Of a stretch of 64,000 nt of DNA, positions 1-11,400 are shown in pieces. The translations under genes were made by a program, and so were the position numbers. The notes beneath the pieces are model-generated. The model ran no database searches, was not told the DNA's origin, and saw only the letters and a list, made by a program, of their open reading frames with translations. The DNA is taken from NCBI GenBank assembly GCA_024345305.1, contig BRON01000009.1, positions 434,001-498,000 of the forward strand, written 5' to 3'. Position 1 is the stretch's first letter. Every line of letters starts with the position of its first letter. The stretch comes from Mrakia gelida. Its lineage: Eukaryota > Basidiomycota > Tremellomycetes > Cystofilobasidiales > Mrakiaceae.

Positions 1-189
1 TCTGACCTCCTCTCTCCTCTTCAGCACCTTCCGCCTCCTGCTCGAGTACCGCCGAGCCATGGCTCATGATCGAGACGCGATGGTGAGCACAACCCTCTGT
101 TCTGTCTCGTTTCGCTCGTCGCGTTCGCTGACTCCCTTCACTTTTTTTCCTTCTTCCAGTCAATGGGCGGCTCGATGCTTCTCGTCTAG
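1..189 (+). CDS. 3' end of an unidentified gene (partial)
   Basis: The window opens inside an intron (branch-like tctgacc, acceptor ending at 24). An exon follows at 25-82, then a GTGAGC-donor intron at 83-159 with branch gctgac and acceptor ccag. A last exon at 160-189 ends in TAG. The joined tail reads ...LLEYRRAMAHDRDAM then SMGGSMLLV and stop. Only about 28 residues are visible and I do not recognise the family. The exon phases agree and both splice sites are canonical, so it is probably the genuine C-terminus of a gene that begins outside the window. It converges on the OMA1 gene. Confidence 0.5.
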
Positions 190-448
190 ATAAGCTCCCA
201 GTTCGTGATTTTTCCTCTACACCTTTTCCTCGCATATTTGGGTCCTACTCCACTGTTTCGCCTACTCTCTCACACACTCCCTCGCATCTCCACCCTTCCT
301 CCGCATGTGCTTCGATTCTTGGCTTCCATCTTGCTTTCCTCCATCGTTCTTCGGACTCTCTCTCTCTCTCTCTCGAACTGTTGTTTCTCTTCCCTGCCTT
401 TTTCCCTCTTGCTATAGACGTTGGTTTGATTCGAATCTCATGATCCCA
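190..448. other. convergent intergenic with CT repeat
   Basis: This is the short gap between two converging gene ends. It is pyrimidine-rich on the + strand and holds a simple (CT)n run at about 355-374. No gene or RNA is supported. Confidence 0.4.
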
Positions 449-2851
449 TCAACTAGCTCGCTCCCGCTCCCGCTCCTTCTCCCTCTTCTTCTTCGACTTC
501 TCCCACAGACTCCGCCACCGTTCCAGTTCCTTCTGAACCGCTATCGCTCGAACCTCATCAGAAGGATGACTCCCTCCGAACCAGCTCAACGTCCAGCTCG
601 ACTTGATTTCCTTCTCGCGAGCGCTTGTGAGTCCGTCGAGGTGGGAAGGGGAGGGAGCTCGCTCGGGAGAGTAGAAGGAGGCGGCGTCGAAGGGGTTGAA
701 GGAGGAGTCGGCCAGGATCCTGTTAGAGCGAGGAGGCACGTAAGAAAGATGTCAGCTCGTGGAACGAGGTCTCGAAGAAGAAAGAAGAGAGAGGGGAACG
801 CACCGAAGACCGACGATGTCCGCCTCGATCTCGAGTTTCTGAGAAGAGCACGAGTCGCCAATCGATTTGGACGCGTCTCCTGGTTTCGTGAAGGTCGCGA
901 TCGCATCGTTGACGAAGGGACCAAACATCATCTGAAACACGAAGGGATACAGGAAGTTCGATCAGAACCGAAGGGACGAAGAGAGGCAGAGCAAAAAGCA
1001 CGACTCACGGTTAAGGGAAAGAGCATCGTCCGCAGGAGGTCCAGACCGAGGTTGGCGAGGGAAGGAAGGACGACGGAGGTGTGGGATAACGACTCGAGAT
1101 GGTGAGAGAGGAGGAGATGGCTCATTTCGTGGGATAAGACGGTTGCGAGGTGGAGGGTTTGTGCTTCGGTGGGACGCGTCGGAAGGAGGGAAGAGAAGGG
1201 AGGCGAAGGTGATGGTGACGGGGGTATTGGTGATGGGATGAAGTATGAGAGTAGTGAGCGACGGGTACTGGAATTCGAAGGGGAAGGTGGAGGTCGGAGA
1301 GGGGGTGAGGGTGAACTGATGGATGATGGGGAGGGAGAGGGAGAGGAGGACGCGTCTTGAAGGATCGAATCGATAAGCCCTCGATAAACGACGATTCCTG
1401 CGGCTCCAGATCCGCCGAACCCATAAGAGAACGCGTTGGGCTCGTCCGAGTCCAGTAGGAGGAGTTGATAAGGGAACTCCGTAGAGGGAGAGGGAGTGGA
1501 GAGGGTTGAGTGTCGGTTGGGGAGGTGTTCGTGAAGGAAAGCGGCGGCTCGAGTTCGGGGGTGAAGGGGATGGGTTGGAGGTGGTGGCGGAGGAAAGGGG
1601 GTATCGTCCGAAGTGAGGGAGTCGGAGGGAGGGGAGTTCGTGGTAAGTCGCTCATGTGAACGAGCGACGCCGTCCTCCAAACGACGAAGGGTCGACTCGA
1701 CCCATCCCCATCTCCAATCCGTCTCGGGGAGGATGTCCACGTCCGTACGCGTCCCTTCCTCCTTCGATTCGGCGTTGGTGGTAAGGAGTACGTCGAGAAC
1801 GGCCTCGAACCAGCTGAAGCAAAAACACGACGCGAACGAACAAGAGGATCAGCTCGAGATCGCGCGACAGCACCCTCGGACGGAGCGAAGACTCACCCCT
1901 TCTCCTTCAAAGCCGTATGGATCGCCTCCTCCTCTGCCGGAGAGATTAACACGATCCTCCACCGACCAGTCAACGGAACTCTCTCTAGTCCTGCGCCGAA
2001 GACGAGGATGAGGCCGAAGATGGGTGCCCAGATGATGGTACCGAAGACGAACCTCATCCACCCCATCTCCGCCTCTCGAGCAAGGTGATCATCTTGCCAC
2101 TGCTGAAGCAAATCGACCTCCTTCTGGATCTCCGGCGACAGGATCTCGATCGGTCCCTTCCTTCGTTCGATGGTGGTCGGATGGCGTCCAGGGTAGGCTT
2201 TCCAGTGGACTCTCCACGCTTTCCAGGAAACCTTAGGAGGGCGCGGTAGATACCGAGAAGATTTGGGATCGTCGAAGCCGAGGTGTTTGGCAAGGAAGAC
2301 TTTGAAGAAGACGCTGGGAAAGAGGACGAGGGAAGGGAGAAGAAGGGGTCGAGGGGAGGAAGGTGAGGGGAGGGGAGGAAGGGAGGCGAAGCGTCAGCCT
2401 GCGTTGTTTATCGACCAAAGATCGATGTGTTTCGAGACGGCAAACGTACAGAAGTGTAGCGGTGACTCTAAGTGCCGTGGTAACCACTCCGAGAGCGACG
2501 CTAGTCTGTAAGAAAAGGGCGAGGGAGGGCGAAAGTGTGAGCTCAAAAATCGAAGGAGATTGTTTGACGGCACGATCTTCCGATTGAGCTCACTTTGAGG
2601 ACTGCTAGGACAGGTACCAAGAAAGGCAAAGCCGAGCGACTGGAAGTGGCATGGAGATACCGTCGTTGTAATCCTGCCGCTCCGAGAAGAGATAGCGTCG
2701 AGGGTTGAAGGGAGGAGGAGAGGAGTGGACGTGGAAGGAGCATCGCTCGTCGAAGGAGGAGGGACGATGCCGGAGAAGTCCTCGTCGCTGTCGAACGAGA
2801 TAGGCTCGAGAGGTAGCCGAGCTCTCTGGGGAGGAAGCGAGAGGCGAGCAT
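449..2851 (-). CDS. OMA1: mitochondrial inner-membrane metallopeptidase OMA1 (M48)
   Basis: This is a zinc metallopeptidase of family M48, which in mitochondria cleaves inner-membrane proteins (such as OPA1 or misfolded substrates) under stress. Reading from ATG at 2851, the N-terminus is rich in Arg and Ser with no acidic run (MLASRFLPRELGYLSS...), as in a mitochondrial presequence. After several introns comes a hydrophobic membrane segment (GTIIWAPIFGLILVFGAG), then GRWRIVLISPAEE, which matches the conserved OMA1 lead-in. The zinc motif HEMSH follows (LSHEMSHLLLSHHLES). The third ligand region EADIVGLR comes two introns later, and the protein ends in a Lys/Arg/Glu-rich tail (KKKREKERERERAS). 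Introns have GTGAGT or GTGCGT donors. All expected catalytic residues are present. The gene diverges from the chitin deacetylase gene. The exact borders of the small middle exons are inferred. Confidence 0.87.
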
Positions 2852-3683
2852 GGGGTCCGAGCTAGATGGATGGGCGCTGGACCGAATCTGGAGGGAAGGA
2901 GGTGGGTGGTCGTTGAAGATGCGGAAGGAGGAAGGTGAGGGAGCTGAAGGAGTGCGCGGACGGCTCGGCGAAGAGTTGTTGACCCGAGGCTGCCGTTGCG
3001 AAGGATAATTTTCGTCTACTTCGAAACCTCTCTGTTACAGTAGATTTGTCATCAGGTCTTTTCACCCCTTCAAACTGCAACACCATCACTGATCTCGCAC
3101 TCGACGCGTTTTCCCGCCCCACTTCTCGAGGAAGGCACTTCGACGCGAGACCTTTACTCCGCGACGCCGTGCGTGCGGCGGATCCAAAGCTCAACTGAGT
3201 TTGAGCGCAACGCGAACTCTAGGAGGAACAACCAGCTGTGAGAAAGCTCAGGATGCGACGAGCGGAGGAGAGGAGAAAGAGGTCGACGAGCTCACGAGCG
3301 AGCTGTGATCTTTTTCGATCCTCTTCCCTCTTCCTCTCATCTTCTCCACCAACTGTCATGCTCTCAGCTTCACGATCCTGCATCTGAAGCACAAGTTTCC
3401 AAGGCTCACGCGATTTGCCTTCAAGGAGGACGGAAATCTGAGCAGATCTTCCGCTGGCTCGTCCTCCCCCGCCGGCTCGATCTTCCTCGCGACGACGTCC
3501 TCTGGCTCCCTCTTCGCTCTCTATAACCCAAAGCTGCTATCGACCACAAGACTCTCCATGCTCTGGTTTTAGCTCTGCGGTATCTATCCAGCATCGGCTG
3601 ATGACGGAACGGTCAAAACACCTTCGTTTGGGGAGTTTTTCCGACCGAGATCGACTTTGACCTGCCAACCATCACCCGTCGAG
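2852..3683. other. divergent promoter region
   Basis: This 832-base region lies between the OMA1 start (-) and the chitin deacetylase start (+). It contains a 74-codon open frame at 3305-3526, but this has no splice-consistent neighbours and no recognisable domain, so I do not call it a gene. It probably holds both promoters. I see no distinct TATA box. Confidence 0.35.
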
Positions 3684-5454
3684 ATGCTCCCCTTCCTTCC
3701 CTTCCTCTCTCTCGTCTCTGCTACACTGGCTCTACCATCTGCAGCTTCAGTTAACCTGAACTCGCTCTTCAAGAGGCATCACGACACGTTCAATCAGACG
3801 AAGATTGGGAGCGATGGTTCGTCTCGTTTCGTCTTGTCTTTCCCTACTCATCCCGAAGCTCATTCTTCTTCTCTCGTAGCCTAGAAAGCTCTCTACCCTT
3901 CGGTCAACGGAACGCCTTCTTACTCTCCTCAGGCGTGGCTCGACAAGCTCGCGGAAATCGAGCTCGCTGGTCTGCTCCCAGACGCGTCCGTCAACCCCGT
4001 CGTCCCTTTCAACGCCACTGCTGGCAAGTGAGTAGGCTCAAGAGCTTGAAAATTCTTCTTTCCGATCCTCTCGTCCTTATCGCTGAAATCCCTCATCTCA
4101 CAGACCCAACTATGGACCCTTGAACGCGTCGTCGCCAGGGATTTGCTCCGTAACTTTTGGCTGCTACGGGCCTTAGGACGTCGTCAACGCCCCCGATGGT
4201 AAGCTCACTGTAAGCCTTCGAATATCCCCCACTCCTCAGGGCAAGGATCGAGAGCCTGTCTGATCTCGTTTACCCTTGCGCTCGACGCGTCCCACAGATC
4301 GCGTTCGACGACGGACCCGACCTCGGATCTCCTTCCCTGTACGCCTTCTTGGACGAGGAATCCATCCATGGAACTCATTTCCTCATCGGAAGACAGATCA
4401 TCAAGAACTGGAAGCTCGCTCTCGAGCTGAGGGACATTCCGGGTCAAGCGCTTTCGATTCATATGTGGTCGCACCCCTACTTGACGACGCTCACGAACGA
4501 GGAGGTCGTTGCTGAGGTGAGTAACGAGTCTTTGGCTTTACCGAGTCTAAGAGAAAGAGAAGAGAGAGGGTCGCAGACGAATAACTGACTTCCTCGCGGC
4601 ACATCTGTTTGTTCGACGCGTCCCTCTCAGATCGGTTGGACGATGCAGCTCATCTCGGACTTGAACTTTGGGAAGATCCCTAGATGGTGGAGACCTCCTT
4701 AGTAAGTCGTCAAATATCAAGTCTCGCTCTGAGCTGGTCCTCAAGATTCTCGTTCTGTTTACAGCGGCGACGTCGACAATCGAGTTCGAGCGATTGCGAA
4801 ACACGTCTTTGGGCTCAAGAGTACGTATATCTCCCTCAAATGGACAGCGATGATACGAAGGCTGACCCGACTCTCCTCCTGTTCAGCTGTGATCTGGAAC
4901 CACGACCCTAAAGACTGGGCTATCGACAACTCGACGTGGTTCGAGTCGGACGCGAGGAGTGAGTCTCTCGTTTTACGCCTTCCGCCTCTCGGTCGAAGCA
5001 TCTGCTGACTCCATCGTTTCGTCCCACCTAGATGCTATCCAAACCTACGTCAACGGCACGAAGACTCCAGGATTGCTGATGCTGGAGCACGAGTTGTCGA
5101 CGGGCAGCGCTGGAGGTTCGTCGACTTCTCTCGTCCCTCTTTCCTCTCTCGCTCGACTCAACTGACCCTTCATCGGCTTCATCTGGATATAAGCTTTCAT
5201 CTCCGAGTACCCAACCTTCGCCGAGAAAGGCTGGAAGACGGGCAACATCGTGTGTTACTCTCTCCACGCGTCGCGTCTCGTCCGTCGTCAACTTCGGCCT
5301 CTCGCTGACCTCTTTCCCCTTCGAACCGCTCGACCCTCACCAGCCCGAGGTATTCGGTCTCCCTTGGTACAAGAACGCCTTCGACGACGGCAGCTACCTC
5401 AACGAGGACGTCACGATCACGTCCAACGGATCGCTCTCCCTCGGAACTCTTTGA
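3684..5454 (+). pseudogene. chitin deacetylase-like (CE4) gene with an in-frame TAG
   Basis: It encodes a secreted polysaccharide deacetylase that would convert chitin to chitosan in the cell wall. ATG at 3684 starts a clear signal peptide (MLPFLPFLSLVSATLALPSA). Splicing with canonical introns gives the cryptococcal/basidiomycete Cda layout: NATAGKPNYGP, the cysteine region GICSVTFGCYGP, then DVVNAPDGKLT. NodB motif 1 is IAFDDGP, motif 2 HMWSHPYLTT, motif 3 RWWRPPYGDVDNR, motif 4 IWNHDPKDW and motif 5 LMLEHEL. The defect is TAG at 4174-4176, in frame between GP and DVV, where relatives usually have Gln (CAG); the flanking protein is otherwise intact. It would end translation before the catalytic domain. 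The C-terminus stops at TGA 5452-5454 without an obvious GPI signal, and the same frame stays open 24 codons more. It could be a young pseudogene, a base error or a readthrough case. Confidence 0.75.
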
Positions 5455-5654
5455 GCTTCGTTCGTCTTTGACTCGATCAATGGAACCAATGAGACTTTGG
5501 GAAACCTCGACGACACCAAGAGACCATAGCTCGAAGGAAAGCCACAGCGCAAGAAAAAAGCGAAGCAAGCCCGCGAGCCAAAAGAGTCGCGAGCTCACCA
5601 CTTCCCTTCCTTTCCTCCGACCTTGACTCGCTTTCGTCCTCCCTTCCCGCTCGG

Positions 5655-7807
5655 ATGCCTGGGTCCGCTCGTGTTTTCTCCTCTTCTCCCTTCTACGCAT
5701 TTCTCTAACGGCTTTCCATCTTCCTTCTTCCTTCAGCCACGCCAACTTCGTAGGAGGACCAGCCGCTCGAATCCGAAAGCTCTCCTCCTCCTCTCACTCC
5801 TCCCATCCGAACCGTCGAAACACTCGCCTCGGAGGTCCTTCTCGCATCTTCAAACCCAGGAGAGAGAACGTCCAGTTCGACTTCCCTTGGGTCCCTGCTC
5901 TGCCAGATCCACACGCTGGAAGGAGGGATGAAGAGGAGGAGGAGGAGATGGAGGAGGAGGAAGAGGGTGGAGGTGGGTGGTTGGAGGAGAGGGAGAGGGA
6001 GGGCGAGAAAGACGGAGGAGGAGGGGGGCAGAGAGAGGCGAAGAGGAGGAGTGTTGTGCTGGAGTTGTTGGATAACAATTCTAGTGAGTCCTTGAGATGG
6101 GATGCTGGGAGGGAAGGGAGGGAAAGAGGAAAGAAGTCAAGAGTCGAGTCGAGCTCACCGTTTGATCCTCTGGTTCGTTCCGCTCAGCTCTGGGAGGGTT
6201 CGAAGCCGGGAAACAAGCTCTGTTGGAACTCGATGACTGGGCTGGCTTGCATGACTCTTATGTGAGTCCTCTCCGTCACTCTCTCTGTTCGTATTCCTCC
6301 TTTTCAGCTGATTGAGCTCGGTTGTCGAACGAACGAACAGATCTCAGCTTCCGACTTCCTCCCTCCCTCGCCACCTCCCTCTCGCCACCATCATCAAGCA
6401 TCGTCGCCTCACGAGAGAGACCATCACAGGAGAAGAAGTGGGAAGCAGAAGAAGGTTGTATCGGATGACGATGAGGAGTGGGGGGACGGGCGAGAGTCGA
6501 GACGAAGAGACGCTTACATGCAGGAGGAGGGTGAGCTCAACCTCTCCCTCTTCTCGTTGACGCCGCTGACCTCCTTCTTACTTCTTGGCTTCATCAACAG
6601 ACGACGATAACTCCTCTCCCGATCGATACGTCTACGAGGATCCTCAGGAGTTCCCTTCCCACGAACCCCAGCACGACACAAACCTACCACTCTTCGACCA
6701 CGATCCTCATCAGCCCTCTCACTCTCCTCCTCGCCATCAGTCGCACCAGCCAGAGGAACAGCATCAGCACGAGTCTCAGCATCAACAGCAGCATCAGGAC
6801 CAGCACCCACCCAACACCCATTCCAGCATCGCGACCCTTCCGTTATCGTTCTCGACGAATGCCCAAGGAGTCGCTCGTCCTCATCCTCGAACCTACCCCG
6901 TCCCTTCCTCGAACTCCTCCGATGGAGACGCCAACGTCAACGCCAGATCAACCGGAGCGAGCCAGTTCGAAGGAGATCCCATCGTTGAGGAGGAGAACGA
7001 GGATCTTCAGATCTTCGGGGAAGGAGCGAACGACAGGGACGAGCAGCGGATGGACGTCGAGATCTCAGACGCGTCGACGACGAAGCAGCCAACGACGAAG
7101 ACGAAGAAGAAGAAGACGAAACGTTCTTCTCCCGACTCTCAACGAATCACCCTCGGATCCTCTACCATCTTTCACAACCACACGTCTGATCTCCTCGCCT
7201 CTCCTCCCTACGTCTCTCCCTCCCCGCCTGCAGCTGGTCGTCCTCCTCGAACCATCGCGTCTCAGCAGCTGGAGAAGGACGAACAGAGATGGCGAGCGAG
7301 TCAGAACGAGCGTCCTCTCTCGACGAACGACCTCGATCTTCCGAACCCGATGGAATACCTCGCGTCTCGAATGGGCCTTCCGAACATCTCTGGTCCTGCT
7401 TCTCCCCTTCGACGTTCTCCTCGTCCTCGTTCGCGATCTTCGAGCTTGGAGAGGGAGAGGGAGAAAGAGACAGAGGGTCGAAAGGACGCTGCTGGTGCTG
7501 AAGTTCAGAGGGAGGAGGAGTTCGAGTATCAGCTCAACTTCGATTCGAGGAGGTGGGAGACGCACGAGGGGGAGGAGGATGAGGTGAGTTTGCTTGCTTT
7601 CTCTTCTTCTCTACATCGATGGAGTTCAAACTGACTCTTCTTCTTTTGCTTTGTGTCTTCCTCTCTCTCGCATCACAGCAGTCCTGGAACGACAACGCCC
7701 TCGGACTCGGACGACGCGACGACGAGGAGGGAGGATCGAGTTCGCAGGAGATCGACGTTCAGCAGAAGCACGACCAGAGTGACCGAGGAGAGTGGATGAA
7801 GGGTTGA
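5655..7807 (+). CDS. hypothetical low-complexity protein (His/Gln/Ser/Asp-rich)
   Basis: I do not recognise this family. The best model starts at ATG 5655 (MPGSA...), followed by a short intron ending in cgtag, then FKPRRENVQFDFPWVP and an acidic run (DEEEEEMEEEEEGGGG). After a GTGAGT intron come GGFEAGKQALLELDDWAGLHDSY and ISASDFLPPSP, then an Asp-rich piece (SDDDEEWGDG). A long exon from about 6601 to 7583 is rich in His, Gln, Pro and Ser (HQPEEQHQHESQHQQQHQ) and carries a Lys-rich stretch resembling a nuclear localisation signal (KTKTKKKKTKRSS). The last exon ends ...DRGEWMKG with TGA at 7807. The first exon is the least certain part. A nuclear, largely disordered protein is an inference from composition alone. 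Confidence 0.6.
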
Positions 7808-8460
7808 GAGTTTCGCTACTTCGACTCGACCTCAACGAGCCTATATATGTTTACGTCCCGCTCGCAGTGCTACGGTTTCGAGAGAGAGCGTGTCGCGGGA
7901 ATGTTGGACGAGGAGTCGTTCAGGCGAATCCAAGGCTTTGAGAGTCTCTACAGAGTGGCGGAGCGCCGGTAGAGGATCGAGGTCGAGAGGACATGAAGGG
8001 AGAGGTCGTGCGCGAATCTCGACGCGTCTTCGTCTGACTCGACGCGTCCCTCACCTCGCTCATTTTGCACAGCATGTCCAGCTCTGTCAGCTCCCTAATT
8101 ATCTTCGATCATGACCCAAAGCTCTGAGAACTCTTAAGAGCAGAATTGATGTCTAGAAGGGATGTGAGACTCCAAGAAGCGACGTGAGCGAGGAGTGAAG
8201 GGAAGATCGTCTATTTTCTCGCTTGTTCTCCCTTGGAAAGATCACCCCAAAGAGAGAAGCTTTTCTCCCGCACCCCTCGGTTTACTGCTTCTTTGAACTG
8301 AAAAATCTTCACCGGCGACAAACGGACTGAACTGCAAGAGATCTTCGTTCCTCCGGGCTGAGCGAGAAGCGGAGGCTGCTGCGAGGTCTGTTCGAGCTCG
8401 ACCTTCCCTCCTTCCCTTCCCTTGGAATCCCTTAACTCCATCTTTCCCTTCTCTCTGACG
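7808..8460. other. intergenic region upstream of the SRO7-like gene
   Basis: This gap lies between two same-strand genes. A TATA-like ctatatatg lies at 7841-7849, but it is over 600 bases from the next ATG, so its role is unclear. Two GACGCGTC elements occur near 8023 and 8041. No gene is supported. Confidence 0.35.
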
Positions 8461-11400
8461 ATGTTCAAATCCACTCCCAAGAAGCCTCCCTCGTACAAGG
8501 ACTTCACCAAATCTCTCGGAGAGTCTTCCTTCTACAAGTGCGGCCAGGTTTTCTCGGGAGAGTTGGGGATGGCAGGAGAGGTGACCGCTCTGGGCGTCGA
8601 TCCTGTGGGTGGGTGGTTGGCTGCAGGTGAGTTTGATCTATACTTTTCTCGGGGCGTCAGGAGGGAAAGGAGAGGCTCTATGCGTTTGTCCTGAGCTCGA
8701 AGGATGGAAAAGGGTGTAGAGGAAGCGATGGAAGAAGGAGGGGACGAAGAGGTTGAGCTCGAGCTCGTTGTTCGGGAGGGACGATCAGCTCTCGCCTCTC
8801 TTTCCTCGAGCTCATACATCTTTCCTTCCGCTTCTTTGACAGGTACCTCGTGCGGATCTATCCATCTCCTCGGTTCTCCAGCTATCTCGCTCGTTCTGTC
8901 GGTGTACAAGAATCCTCCGAAACCGCTCAACCAAGGAAACGTCCCCGTCAAGTTCATCTGCTTTCATCCCGGCTTCTCGAGACTCGTAGCGATTGGTGCG
9001 TGCATCCTCGCAAATGAGATGTATGTAGAAGTAGAGAGCGTAACTTCAAAGCTAACGAGGCTTCTATGGGACTCGTTGGGGGACAAACAGACGGAGGCAA
9101 CGTCGTCCATGTTTGGGATCTCGGATGTATCGATCCTCGTACCAAACTGCCTCACAAGGACGCTACCAACAGCTTGTTCGGGACTGTGACGTGAGATCTT
9201 GAAGCCTACTACTCTTCTAACCTTTCGAGAAGCTGACGTCCCGTTCCTTGACGTCCAAAAACAGCGCCATCGACCTCCCTTCCCCTTCCACCTCTCACGT
9301 TCGTCCCGTCCTCCTCCTCCCTCTCCCTTTCCCCTCTTTTCCCCCAACTGATCACCTATCTCTCACTCACAAACCTACAGCTCCTCGTAACTCTCAAAGA
9401 CGGAACGACCCTCTTCCTCGATCTCGCTCGGAAATGCAACCTCTCGCCGTATCGAATCCCCAACGTCTGGAGTTTGCACGAGGAGAGGCTGAGGAGATCA
9501 GGGATGCACGTAAAGAGACGATCTATTGGACCGTGAGTGAAAACTTCCTCTCTAAGCTACCTCGCTCGAGAAACGGTGCTGATCCTCGCCAAATTACGTT
9601 CTGTCGCGAACCCAGACCCATGGCGACTGCAATTCAAGTCTGTCCTCGAGATCTCAACCTCGTTCTCGTTGGGTACGAAGGAGGAGTGATCGTTTGGAAC
9701 ATCCAGAACGCTGCTACGGAACGGACGTACGAGTTCATTATTCCTCCGGGGGCTCCAGGAGGAGGGACCTACATGGATTCGGTGAGCGAGACGCGTCGAC
9801 CCTCGTCCCTTCTTCGCTCGCTTGATTGCTGACTTCTTTCGTTCCTCTCACTCCAGGACCTGTTCACTGAGCGGTCACCAAGTGTCACGTGCGTATGCTG
9901 GAGACCTGACGGACTCGTCTTCGCCGTGGGATGTGAGTGCAAACGCTCTTTCTTCCTCGTTTCGGCAGCCGTTGACGCGTCTCTCTTTTTCTCACGCAGA
10001 CGACGATGGGTGCATCGCAGTTTGGGCCCTCGAAGACTCCGACAAGCCTCTTTCCGTCAGGACGGTTGCTCTCGAGGATGTCAACGTCACGGACGCTGAG
10101 AGTGTGAGTCTCGACGCGTCGAGCTTCGAGCTCGATCTCCGCGGCTGAGTTCTGCGCGTTCTTGCCTCCGTTAAATCAGCTCTTCGAGTCCGGTGCTCTG
10201 AGTCCTCGTAAGGACATGGACCTCCCTGGAGATGGTAACGGTCTTGCTTATCCTCCGGGTCGAGAGCCAGTAAGTTTTGACCCGTCAAGCTCGTCCTCGA
10301 GCTCGCTTCGCTGACCACCTTCGTCTCGCCCAGATCTTCAAACTCATGTGGGCATCCTTCCCCGACGCCGCGGCTCTCAAAGTCATCATCGCTGCTGCAG
10401 GAACCGACGCAGCAGGAGAACCCGTCACCGTCGAGACTCGAGACTACGGAGAACGAGGAGAGACGGTCATGATCGTTCTCGGAGGTCTCCTCGCGTCGGA
10501 TCAGACAGGAATCACCTGCCTCCAGTTCCCCACCTTCAAACCACCAACAGCCAACATCAAACCACCAACCTCTCCAGGCGGCCAGTCGACGATGAGCTCA
10601 GCAGTTCGCTCAGCTTTCAGGGACTCGCTTGGGATCACAGGATCCACCCTCTACCCAACCACCACTCCCTGTGAAGACTTCTTCCTCCTCCCTCGAACCA
10701 ACCCTCACTTCTCCCTCTCCTTCGATCCCATCGCCATCATCACCCTACTCGGATCAGATCGATCCCTTCCTCGCGTCAACGGTCCAACTTCAAGTCGATC
10801 CGTCAAAGCTCACACCTTCCCTCCCGTTCGATCCGACGAGGCGCCTCTCAGTCCAGGGAGGAAGGAGTTCCGTTCGCCTGGAAACGAGGAAGCTTTCGTC
10901 CCCATGTCGGCAGCTCCCTTCGCTCGCTCCTCCCTCGCACCTACTGGGACTCCGAAATCGCCAGCCTCGCCGTGGTCGTTCGCTTTCGCTCCCTCGCCGA
11001 CGAGTCCTCTTCCCTCGTCGATGAACCAACCTCACATGGGGAGGGACGGCTTTGGATCGTATCGACTGCCGTTCTGGGCTGGGGAGGATGCAGTGCTGGG
11101 GTGCGAGATCATCACTCCTCCGATGGACAGCTTCAGGAGGGCGATCTACTGGAGTATCGAGCAGGGAGAGGAGAGGGTGCCGAGGTTGCCGTTGAGGGGA
11201 GGAGCGGCGTATCCTGGTGAGTTTGGATCTTCTACTACCCCTCCTAGATGCAAAAGCTCACTTTTTCCCTCTCTTTGCCAGATCTCGAGGCTCACGGAGC
11301 GCCCGATCTTCGTTCGGTGAAGGTACGCGTCCGAGACCGACTTGTCGCGACGGACGAGGTTTGTTGCTGACCTCTCAATCTTTCTTCGCTCATCAGCTCG

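Noticed and set aside
3305..3526. 74-codon frame upstream of the chitin deacetylase
   Set aside because: It starts with a non-ATG codon, has no family match and no splice partner.
4174..4176. Genome-wide reassignment of TAG as a sense codon
   Set aside because: Many clear genes here (IMP3, RPB5, CWC24, ICP55, MUB1) end naturally at TAG, so only local readthrough or mutation is possible.
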